DNA of 13,017 nucleotides from CAKTOF01 sp964523945. GTDB taxonomy: Bacteria; Bacillota; Clostridia; Oscillospirales; Oscillospiraceae. Below are positions 1-6,240 of this stretch, in pieces; within the stretch, counting starts at the first letter, position 1; each line of letters starts with the position of its first letter. The position numbers and the translations under genes were made by a program. The notes under the pieces were generated by a model that was not told the origin of the DNA, did no database searches, and saw only the letters and a program-made list of their open reading frames with translations. The stretch lies in the NCBI GenBank assembly GCA_964523945.1, contig CAZGBU010000058.1, positions 1 to 13,017 on the forward strand. The letters are read 5' to 3'.

Positions 1-581
1 CCCGGGATCCGGATGTGGCTGGCCTGGATGGCCCCGTCCCGCTCCCACCGGCCGGAGAGGGTGAAGGTCTGGGTGGTGGTGTGGCCGTCCACGTCAAAGG
101 TGATGGTGAACTGGGCGCCGATCTCCGGCTGGATGCCCAGCAGCTCCAGCACCGCTGTGTCAGTGGCGGCCTGGTTGGTGCCCTCCTGGGGCAGGGTACC
201 CTCGATGGGGTCGCAGAAGGACCAGTGGGCATAGTTGGCGTCGGACCAGCCGATCTCCACATGGGACTTGTTGAAGGACTCCTCTGTGGGCGTCCCGAGG
301 AAGCACCGCAGGCCCCACTGGTCGATGCGTGGGTCGTCCTTCAATTCGTTGAACTGTTCCTCTGTCAGGTACTTGAACCCGCCGTGGGAGAAGCCGCCCA
401 CCTGCCGGAAGTTGGCCTGCTGGAACCCGTCGTTGATGGACATGGCGATGGTGAACAGAGATGTGAACAGCACCGTGGTCAACGCAATGGCCAGCACAGC
501 AATCACATTGCGGGGCCTGGCTGCTTTCATTGCCCGCCAGCCCAGGCGGCGGATGACCGCGCGATTGGTGACTTTGACCAT
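1..581 (-). CDS. FtsX/MacB-type ABC transporter permease, N-terminal part (runs off left edge)
   Basis: This reading frame is open from an ATG at 581 to the window edge, giving 193 residues with no stop. A basic N-terminus (residues 1-26) is followed by one membrane helix at about residues 27-50 and then a soluble stretch with the wording of an extracytoplasmic domain (YLTEEQFNELKDDP). A large outside domain directly after the first helix is the MacB/FtsX plan; BceB permeases carry theirs between later helices. An AGAGGG ribosome binding site lies 8 nt before the ATG, and the ATPase gene stops 5 nt upstream, so the two are translationally coupled. It should be the membrane subunit powered by that ATPase. 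Substrate is unknown; lipids, peptide antibiotics or envelope stress are typical for the class. From about codon 40 its codons lean to GCC, CCC and TCC more than the neighbouring genes. Confidence 0.85.
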   Translation of the reverse strand, partial: MVKVTNRAVIRRLGWRAMKAARPRNVIAVLAIALTTVLFTSLFTIAMSINDGFQQANFRQVGGFSHGGFKYLTEEQFNELKDDPRIDQWGLRCFLGTPTEESFNKSHVEIGWSDANYAHWSFCDPIEGTLPQEGTNQAATDTAVLELLGIQPEIGAQFTITFDVDGHTTTQTFTLSGRWERDGAIQASHIRIP

Positions 582-586
582 GGCGC

Positions 587-1258
587 TCACCCTCTGACCA
601 CGATGCGGCCGTCCTCAATGCGGACAATCCGGTCGGCAAGCTGTGCGATTTCCTCATTGTGGGTGACCATCACGATGGTTTGACTGAATTTTTGCCCGGT
701 GACCTTCAACAGCCCGATCACGTCCTGACTTGTTTTGCTGTCAAGGTTGCCGGTTGGTTCGTCGGCGAGCACGATGGCAGGCTTGGCCGCGAGTGCACGG
801 GCAATTGCCACACGTTGTTGCTGGCCGCCGGAGAGATTGTTCGGCAGGCTGTTGAGCTTGGATGTCAGGCCGAGCGTCTCGACAATCGAATCCAAATAGC
901 GCTGATCCGGCTGGCGGCCATCGAGCTGAACGGGCAGAACAATATTCTCGAGTACGTTCAGAACCGGAACCAGGTTATAGTTTTGAAAGACAAAGCCAAT
1001 CTTCCGCCGGCGGAAAATGGTCAGCTCTTCGTCCCGCAGGACGGACAGCTCCCGCCCGTCTACGCAGACGGTGCCGGAGGTGGGGCGGTCGAGTCCGCCC
1101 AGCATGTGCAGCAGCGTCGACTTGCCGGAACCGGATGTGCCGACGACCGCCACGAATTCTCCCTTTTCGACGGTCAGGCTGACGCCGTCGAGCGCGCGAA
1201 CCTCGATTTCACCAGAGCCATAGATCTTGCGCAGATTTTCTGTCTGAAGGATTGCTAT
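587..1258 (-). CDS. ABC transporter ATP-binding protein (MacB/LolD/BceA class) with apparent ATA start
   Basis: This 223-residue nucleotide-binding subunit hydrolyses ATP to drive the FtsX-type permease encoded just downstream. All motifs are intact: Walker A GTSGSGKST (about 40-48), Q-loop Gln 92, signature LSGGQQQ (142-148), Walker B AIVLADEP (161-168) and the H-loop His in VMVTH (200). Length and the opening AILQTENLRKIYG match the family, whose members usually begin MxILQTENL. At that point the DNA has ATA (1258-1256), preceded at 8 nt by a perfect GGGAGG (1272-1267). The only upstream standard start in frame is a GTG at 1306; it has no ribosome binding site and lies inside a hairpin. I therefore place the start at ATA, as a rare start codon or an ATG-to-ATA mutation. 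It follows the RR-HK pair, as in Bce/Vex-like detoxification modules. Confidence 0.9.
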   Translation of the reverse strand: MAILQTENLRKIYGSGEIEVRALDGVSLTVEKGEFVAVVGTSGSGKSTLLHMLGGLDRPTSGTVCVDGRELSVLRDEELTIFRRRKIGFVFQNYNLVPVLNVLENIVLPVQLDGRQPDQRYLDSIVETLGLTSKLNSLPNNLSGGQQQRVAIARALAAKPAIVLADEPTGNLDSKTSQDVIGLLKVTGQKFSQTIVMVTHNEEIAQLADRIVRIEDGRIVVRG

Positions 1259-1266
1259 GTTGGATA

Positions 1267-1272
1267 CCTCCC
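1267..1272 (-). promoter_or_regulatory. Shine-Dalgarno GGGAGG that fixes the ATPase start at ATA
   Basis: On the minus strand GGGAGG is followed by 8 nt (TATCCAAC) and then ATA GCA ATC CTT. No ATG, GTG or TTG lies at a usable distance in the frame, so this site points to the ATA codon at 1258 as the initiation point. Confidence 0.75.
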
Positions 1273-1274
1273 GG

Positions 1275-1311
1275 AAAAAAGTGTGTACTGCCTGTTGGCA
1301 ATACACACTTT
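1275..1311 (-). terminator. Terminator/attenuator-like hairpin between sensor kinase and ATPase
   Basis: On the minus strand a 15-bp stem (arms 1311-1297 and 1292-1278, with one G-U-type mismatch) closes a 4-nt AACA loop and leads into a run of six T (1280-1275; the first three pair with the stem). This is the form of a rho-independent terminator. It stands right before the ATPase ribosome binding site, so it would end or attenuate the RR-HK message before the transporter genes. The same inverted repeat could instead be an operator; some BceR-like regulators bind inverted repeats. No convincing separate promoter is visible between 1316 and 1363. Confidence 0.6.
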
Positions 1312-1363
1312 AGCAAAAGAATCTTTCCACGTTCTTTCGAAAATCTAACAGAGCTGAAAGATT

Positions 1364-2290
1364 TCAGACTGGATGCAGCGCGCCGCCGCGGGGCAGGAAC
1401 AGCGAAAACGTACTGCCTGCACCCGGCTGGCTGGTTACGCTCAGGTACCCGCCCTGCCGGAGCGCGATCTGCCGGCTCAGATACAGCCCGATGCCCACGC
1501 CCTCCAGACTGCCGGCGGAAGGGGAACGATAAAACCGCTCGAAGATCTTTGGCTGTTCCGGTTCGGGGATGCCAGGGCCGGTGTCTGTCACATCGATCCG
1601 GCAGAACAGCTCATAGCCCACCGCCCGGATTGTGATGCTGCCGCCGTTTGGAGTGTATTTCACGGCGTTGTCCACCAGATTGTAGAGCGCTTCCGCCGTC
1701 CACTTTTCATCAAAGCGGGCGGTAAGGTCAGTCGGCTCGCAGCAAAGCGTAAGCTGTTTGGCCTGTGCACTGGGCGCGGCTTCAGCGGCCGCCTTTTCCA
1801 GCAGCGCTGCGACAGACTGGTGCTTTGGCGTCAGTACCAGCACACCCGTCTCCAGGCGCGAGGTTTTGACCAGTGCATCGATCAGAAAGCGCAGCTTTTC
1901 CACCTGCTCGGCCAGCGCGTCGGCACATGCGCGCGCGTCTGGCGGCAGCGGCTGCTCGCGCAGGAGCTGACTGTAGAGCAGCAGATTGGCGACCGGCGTT
2001 TTCGTCTGGTGCGAGATGTCGCCAATCAGGGCCTTGATGGCGCGGTGCTCTTCTTCCAGCCGGCCGGCAGACACGGCAGAAGCGGAGAGATAGTGCGCCA
2101 TGCGTGTCTCGAGGGTGGACAGACGGCTTTCGTCAAAGCGGCGCTCATGAAAAGAACCGCTTGCCGCGTCGTCAAGCATAGCGCTGAGCGCATCGAGCGT
2201 ACGCGCCGCCTGCCGGCGCGACAAAATCACTGCCGCTGCCGCGGCCAGCAGGGACAGCGCTGTCAATACCAGGCAGATTACTTCTGTCAT
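1364..2290 (-). CDS. Sensor histidine kinase, single N-terminal membrane helix
   Basis: This 308-residue sensor kinase autophosphorylates on His and passes phosphate to the response regulator encoded immediately upstream. One hydrophobic helix (about 4-24) is followed by a cytoplasmic linker. The HisKA box DISHQTKTP has its phospho-acceptor at His 94. The HATPase_c domain follows, with N box (NLVDNAVKYTPNGG), G1 (DTGPGI), F box (IFERFYRS) and G2 (GVGIGLYLS). There is no extracytoplasmic sensor domain and only one clear membrane segment. As in BceS/VncS-type kinases, the signal is probably sensed in the membrane or relayed by the partner transporter (inference). The start codon follows the regulator stop after one base (TGA-A-ATG), so the two genes are translationally coupled. 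Confidence 0.93.
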   Translation of the reverse strand: MTEVICLVLTALSLLAAAAAVILSRRQAARTLDALSAMLDDAASGSFHERRFDESRLSTLETRMAHYLSASAVSAGRLEEEHRAIKALIGDISHQTKTPVANLLLYSQLLREQPLPPDARACADALAEQVEKLRFLIDALVKTSRLETGVLVLTPKHQSVAALLEKAAAEAAPSAQAKQLTLCCEPTDLTARFDEKWTAEALYNLVDNAVKYTPNGGSITIRAVGYELFCRIDVTDTGPGIPEPEQPKIFERFYRSPSAGSLEGVGIGLYLSRQIALRQGGYLSVTSQPGAGSTFSLFLPRGGALHPV

Positions 2291-2291
2291 T

Positions 2292-2972
2292 TCAGCACAC
2301 TGCCCAGGTGTAGCCCAGCCCGTACACCGTCCGGATCAGACGGGGATGAGCAGGGTTGTCCTCCAGCTTATCCCGCAGCCGCTTGACGGTGACGGACAGC
2401 GCGTTTTCGTCTACATATTCCGCGCCGTCCGTCCAGATCCGGTCGACCAGCTCTGCGCGGGTGAGCGTCTGTCCGCGGTGTTCGACCAAAAGCCGCAGCA
2501 GCTTCTGTTCGGTTTTGCTCAGCTCTACTGCGACACCATGCCGGGTGAACTGCATCCGGGCAAAGTCAAAGCAGTATCCGTCCAGCTCCACCCGGTCGGT
2601 TTGCGACCCATGCGTCCGGCGCAGCTGCGCGTTGACGCGGGCGCGCAGTACGGCCAGGGAGAACGGCTTGGTGATATAGTCGTCTGCACCGAGCTCCAGC
2701 CCCGCGACGATGTCCGTCTCCAGATCATTGGCAGTGAGCAGTATGATGGGAACGGCCTGCCCCGCCTGTCGAAGCTGCCGGAGCAGAGCCAGTCCACTGC
2801 CATCCGGCAGGTTGAGATCGAGAATCAGAAGATCGAAATGTTCGTGCGGCAACACTTCCTGCGCACGTGCTATCGTGCTGGCGTGCTCCACGGTGCGCTC
2901 TGGCCCCGCCAGTGCCATGATGATTCCGCGGGCGAGCGCCGCGTCATCCTCCAGCAGAAAAATCTGTTCCAT
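2292..2972 (-). CDS. OmpR/PhoB-family response regulator
   Basis: This is a 226-residue DNA-binding response regulator. The receiver domain (about 1-115) shows the acidic pocket E8-D9-D10, phospho-acceptor Asp 52 (LLILDLNLPDG), switch Thr 80 and Lys 102 (YITKPF). The C-terminal winged helix (about 125-226) has the family pattern LSKTEQKLL, a recognition helix with VTVKRLRDKLE, and the ending IRTVYGLGYTW. The start is the ATG at 2972, with AAAGGA 9 nt upstream. The frame stays open further upstream but loses homology there. Gene order RR, HK, ATPase, permease suggests it controls the adjacent transporter genes. No strong promoter is visible in the 91 bp before it, so it may be transcribed from the gene upstream despite the hairpins there. 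Confidence 0.94.
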   Translation of the reverse strand: MEQIFLLEDDAALARGIIMALAGPERTVEHASTIARAQEVLPHEHFDLLILDLNLPDGSGLALLRQLRQAGQAVPIILLTANDLETDIVAGLELGADDYITKPFSLAVLRARVNAQLRRTHGSQTDRVELDGYCFDFARMQFTRHGVAVELSKTEQKLLRLLVEHRGQTLTRAELVDRIWTDGAEYVDENALSVTVKRLRDKLEDNPAHPRLIRTVYGLGYTWAVC

Positions 2973-2994
2973 ACAAGCGTATCCTTTCTTGAAA

Positions 2995-3011
2995 GCCGGA
3001 TTTGCTCCGGC
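2995..3011 (-). terminator. Small GC hairpin downstream of the LRR gene
   Basis: On the minus strand GCCGGA-GCAAA-TCCGGC forms a 6-bp stem followed by TTTC. It is a weak, terminator-like element between the LRR gene and the response regulator, and ends 22 nt before the regulator ATG. Confidence 0.35.
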
Positions 3012-3021
3012 GCAGACGGAA

Positions 3022-3054
3022 CCGCCGCCCGCAGCCGGCAGGCCGCGGACGGCG
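3022..3054 (-). terminator. GC-rich stem-loop after the LRR gene stop
   Basis: Arms CCGCCG-T-CCGC and GCGG-G-CGGCGG pair over 11 positions (one T-G wobble) around a 12-nt GC-rich loop. It starts about 10 nt after the LRR gene stop. There is no T-run, so it is a pause site, RNA-stabilising end or imperfect terminator rather than a classic one. Confidence 0.35.
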
Positions 3055-3063
3055 GGATCAAGC

Positions 3064-4812
3064 TCATTCTGTTTCGCTGCCTTCGTAGGTGTCAACATAG
3101 GTCGGGTCGTAGTTGACGATGATGCCGTGATCGAGCAGTACCTGTACGTCGGAGATCGGGTTCGCAAACGCATTCAGCTCCACCAGATTCCGGCATCCTG
3201 CCAGCGACGAGACGTCGCGTACCTCGTTGTAGTCGATATCGACATAGTTGAGCTGCGGCAGCGCTGACAGCCCGGCAATATCGGTCAGCGCATTGTGCGC
3301 CAGAGAGATATCGATCAGGGTACAGGTGTCGGAGAATGTCGGAAGCGTGGCGATCTGGTTGTAGTCCAGTGTGACGTAAGTCAGGCTTTCAAACTGTGCA
3401 AGCACCGAGACATCTGTAATCTGATTGTCAGACAGGTCAATGACAGACAGCGCCGTACAGCCCGAGAGCACGGAAATGTCGCTGATCTCGTTCGATCCGG
3501 CATGCAGCTCGGTCAGTGCACTGAGCGTACTCAGCGCGCTCAAATCAGTCAGACCGCAGTTTGTTGCATCCAGATACGTCAGATTCCGGCAGCCGGCCGC
3601 TGGCGTGAGCGAGTCAATCGGATTGTCCGCGACACTCAGCCACTCAAGCGCGGTCAGATCGACCAGAACTGCCAGCGAAGTGACTGCGTTGTTGCCCAGG
3701 TCAAGTGTGCGGAGCTGCGTCATATTCTCAAGCTGTGTAATGTTGCCGATGCTGTTGTCAGAGAGGATCAGCGTCTCCAGGTGCGTCAGCCCGGCCAGCG
3801 CGGAAATCGACGAGAGCCCGCAGCCGGACAGGTTCAGGCTGGTGAGGTAGGTCATGGTGCCAAATGCCTCCAGCTCCGCGGCATCAACGCTGCAGCCGCT
3901 CAGGTCGAGCGTCCGCAGCGAAGCAAGCGTGCTGATCGGGGTGAAATCGATACCGCGCATATCGTTGCACGTCAGCGACTGAAGCCCCTCGAACCAGACC
4001 AGGTCCGAAAGCGTGCTGACACCCTCTGGAATGGTCAGTTCCGTGATAGTCCAAATTTCGCTGGTCATAATGGTGTCGCCGTCTGCCTTCCCGAGGAGCT
4101 CACGGACGGTACTCTCGAGCACGCTGTCGGCAAACGTCACCGGCTCATCCACCTGGCCGATGGTGTAGCCTGCTGTGGTGAGCGTGCTGACCAGACCGTC
4201 GTCAGAGACGACAATCGCGCTGACAGCGGTTTCCCCCCGCTCGAGTGTCACCGCACCGGCGTAGGGTGTTGAAAGCGACGGGTATTCTTCGCCCTCGCTC
4301 CAATAGATGGTCCCTTCTGTGCAGGTAATGGTAACATCAATATAGTCGTTATAATATCCGCTATCCGGGGAAATGACCGGTGCGGCCGGCCGCAGTGCGG
4401 CCAGCTGCTCCCGGATGGAATCATTGGCCACGCGCGAGAGCATCTGCTCTGCGTCGAGCAGCTTGTCCTGTTCCACATAGGCGCGTGAGAGCGCTGTGTA
4501 GAGCGTCAGTTCGTCTGGAAACAGCGTGATCGCACGGACAAGCGTGTATTCCACTTTTGTGTAGTTCCCGGACAGACGATAGGCTTCTGCCATCGCGAGC
4601 AGAATCTCCGGGTTTTCCGGATCCAGTGATTCCGCTGTTTCATACAGCTCGACAGCGCGGCTGTACCGGCCGTCGGCGACAGCGCTTTCCGCGCGAGAGA
4701 CATAGTAGTCCGCGGTCAGAGAGGGACGGTAGAGCAGCAGGTACCACGCCGCGCCGCCGGCAATCAGCACGACAAGCAGCAGCGGGATGATGATTTTCAA
4801 TGCTTTTTTCAT
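3064..4812 (-). CDS. Membrane-anchored TPR / chitobiase-like / leucine-rich-repeat surface protein
   Basis: This 582-residue extracytoplasmic protein has three parts. MKKALK plus a helix (about 7-27) form an uncleaved signal anchor. Residues about 33-130 are TPR-like helical repeats (AVELYETAESLDPENPEILLAMAEAYRLSGNY and the next units). Residues about 143-215 (APVISPDSGYYNDY ... GTIYWS ... GYTI) resemble the CHB_HEX_C_1 beta-sandwich found beside bacterial surface repeats. From about residue 255 to the end there are roughly 13 internalin-type leucine-rich repeats of ~22 residues (LxxLxxLxLSxNxIxDIS). Such folds bind proteins; the partner is unknown. The ATG at 4812 follows GGAG at 10 nt; an open frame upstream overlaps the citrate synthase gene and is not used. 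It lies 35 bp after that gene and so is probably co-transcribed. No catalytic motif is visible. Confidence 0.85.
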   Translation of the reverse strand: MKKALKIIIPLLLVVLIAGGAAWYLLLYRPSLTADYYVSRAESAVADGRYSRAVELYETAESLDPENPEILLAMAEAYRLSGNYTKVEYTLVRAITLFPDELTLYTALSRAYVEQDKLLDAEQMLSRVANDSIREQLAALRPAAPVISPDSGYYNDYIDVTITCTEGTIYWSEGEEYPSLSTPYAGAVTLERGETAVSAIVVSDDGLVSTLTTAGYTIGQVDEPVTFADSVLESTVRELLGKADGDTIMTSEIWTITELTIPEGVSTLSDLVWFEGLQSLTCNDMRGIDFTPISTLASLRTLDLSGCSVDAAELEAFGTMTYLTSLNLSGCGLSSISALAGLTHLETLILSDNSIGNITQLENMTQLRTLDLGNNAVTSLAVLVDLTALEWLSVADNPIDSLTPAAGCRNLTYLDATNCGLTDLSALSTLSALTELHAGSNEISDISVLSGCTALSVIDLSDNQITDVSVLAQFESLTYVTLDYNQIATLPTFSDTCTLIDISLAHNALTDIAGLSALPQLNYVDIDYNEVRDVSSLAGCRNLVELNAFANPISDVQVLLDHGIIVNYDPTYVDTYEGSETE

Positions 4813-4847
4813 GAGGAGGCGGCTCCGTTCTGTCTTGTCTCCAATGG

Positions 4848-6215
4848 TCAGCGCTGATCCATGGGAACGTATTCCGCGATCGGGGCGATTGCCTTGTAGG
4901 CTGGGCGGATGATGCGGCCGCCGGTCAGAGCTTCTTCCATCCGGTGTGCGCACCAGCCGGTAATGCGTGCGACGGCAAACAGCGGCGTGTACACGTCTGC
5001 GGGGATGTTGAGCATCTTGTAAACCATGCCGGAATAGAAGTCAACGTTGGCGCACATGACCTTGTCGTTTCCGGTCACATCGGCGTACACCTGCGGCGCA
5101 ATCTGCTCAATTCGTTCGAGCAGTGCAAACTCCTCAGCGTAGCGCGTGTGCGCGGCCAGTTTCCGCGCCGACTGCTTGAGCACAACGGCACGCGGATCGG
5201 AAAGGGTATAAATCGCATGCCCCAGGCCATAGATTAAACCGGAGCCGTCTCCGGCTTCGCGGCGCAGGATACGGGCGAGATAGGAGGCGATCTCATCCTC
5301 GTCCTCCCAGTTGGAGACATGCGCTTTGATCTCATCGAACTGGCGGAGGACCTGCGCATTTGCACCGCCGTGCTTCGGGCCTTTCAGTGAACCGACTGCG
5401 GCAGAGATGGCCGAATAGGTATCGGTGCCGGTGGAGGATAGGACGCGGCAGGTAAAGGTAGAGTTGTTACCGCCGCCGTGTTCGGCGTGCACGACCAGGC
5501 ACAGGTCGAGCAGCCGGGCTTCCTCGTCGGAAAATACCGTATCGCGGCGAATGGCACGCAGGAAATTCTCAGCGATGGACAGCCCCTCCTGCGGACGGTG
5601 CAGATACAGGCTGTCGTTGTCAAAATAGTGCCGCTTGACCGCATGCGCATGTGCGACAATAATCGGGAAGCGCGCAATCAGCTGCATCGACTGGCGCATC
5701 ATATTCTCCAGATCTGTGCTGTCAGGATTGGCGTCTGACGAGTACAGCGCCAGCACCGAGCGGGCAAGCTTGTTCATAATGTCGCGGCTTGGCTGCTTGA
5801 GAATCATGTCCTCGGTGAAATTGGCAGGAAGCTCCATGTACTTGTGAATGGCGCGCTTAAACAGCTCATGTTCCGATTGATTCGGAAGCCGGCCGAACAG
5901 CAGCAGATATGCGACCTCTTCAAAACCGAAGCGCTGCTCGGGCCGAAAACCTTGGATCAGATCGATCATGTTGTAGCCGCGGTAGAACAGCCGGCCTTCC
6001 ATCGGCGTCTTTTCGCCGTCAATGACGGTATAGCCCTGTACGTTGCCAACCTGGGTATAGCCAACCATGACGCCGGTCCCGTCGGAATTACGCAGGCCCC
6101 GCTTGACGTTGGGATTCTCCCGCGGGTCGAGCAGAAGAGAATTGATCTTTTCATAGTCGACGCAGACAGCGCGAATAAATTCATTAAAGCCAGGGAATAC
6201 TGAATCGTTATGCAA
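4848..6215 (-). CDS. gltA: Citrate synthase (clostridial/Si-type), TTG start
   Basis: This 455-residue enzyme condenses oxaloacetate and acetyl-CoA to citrate; in anaerobes it feeds 2-oxoglutarate and glutamate synthesis. Active-site signatures are present: HAEHGGGNNST (His 246), GLGHAIYTLSDPRA (His 333, with the substrate-binding Arg) and NVDFYSG (Asp 392). These correspond to the His-His-Asp catalytic triad of the family. The opening VKRGLRNSDGTGV...GRLFYRG is typical of Clostridia citrate synthases of about 450 residues. Starting at TTG (6215) places GGAGG 8 nt upstream; the GTG at 6224 overlaps that ribosome binding site and cannot be used with it. The promoter at 6261-6289 lies in the divergent spoIID gene. 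Finding it first in a run with an LRR protein and a two-component system is unusual; the grouping may be positional only. Confidence 0.93.
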   Translation of the reverse strand: MHNDSVFPGFNEFIRAVCVDYEKINSLLLDPRENPNVKRGLRNSDGTGVMVGYTQVGNVQGYTVIDGEKTPMEGRLFYRGYNMIDLIQGFRPEQRFGFEEVAYLLLFGRLPNQSEHELFKRAIHKYMELPANFTEDMILKQPSRDIMNKLARSVLALYSSDANPDSTDLENMMRQSMQLIARFPIIVAHAHAVKRHYFDNDSLYLHRPQEGLSIAENFLRAIRRDTVFSDEEARLLDLCLVVHAEHGGGNNSTFTCRVLSSTGTDTYSAISAAVGSLKGPKHGGANAQVLRQFDEIKAHVSNWEDEDEIASYLARILRREAGDGSGLIYGLGHAIYTLSDPRAVVLKQSARKLAAHTRYAEEFALLERIEQIAPQVYADVTGNDKVMCANVDFYSGMVYKMLNIPADVYTPLFAVARITGWCAHRMEEALTGGRIIRPAYKAIAPIAEYVPMDQR

Positions 6216-6223
6216 GAAAAGCA

Positions 6224-6234
6224 CCTCCGCGGAG
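6224..6234. promoter_or_regulatory. Shared palindromic ribosome binding site for two divergent genes
   Basis: CTCCGCGGAG (6225-6234) is a perfect palindrome. Read on the minus strand it supplies GGAGG (6228-6224) 8 nt before the citrate synthase TTG. Read on the plus strand it supplies GGAG (6231-6234) 6 nt before the spoIID ATG. The two start codons are separated by only 25 bp. Confidence 0.7.
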
Positions 6235-6240
6235 AATTGA

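Noticed and set aside
15..683. 222-codon plus-strand frame at the left edge
   Set aside because: Opposes the permease and ATPase genes, which carry recognisable sequence; no ribosome binding site or family resemblance.
1354..1367. Small palindrome CTGAAA-GA-TTTCAG at the kinase stop codon
   Set aside because: Only 6 bp per arm with a 2-nt centre and no T-run; too small to claim as operator or terminator.
3295..4272. 325-codon plus-strand frame opposite the LRR gene
   Set aside because: Shadow of the LRR repeats; the product is Arg/Gln-rich with no domain, and the minus-strand reading is clearly real.
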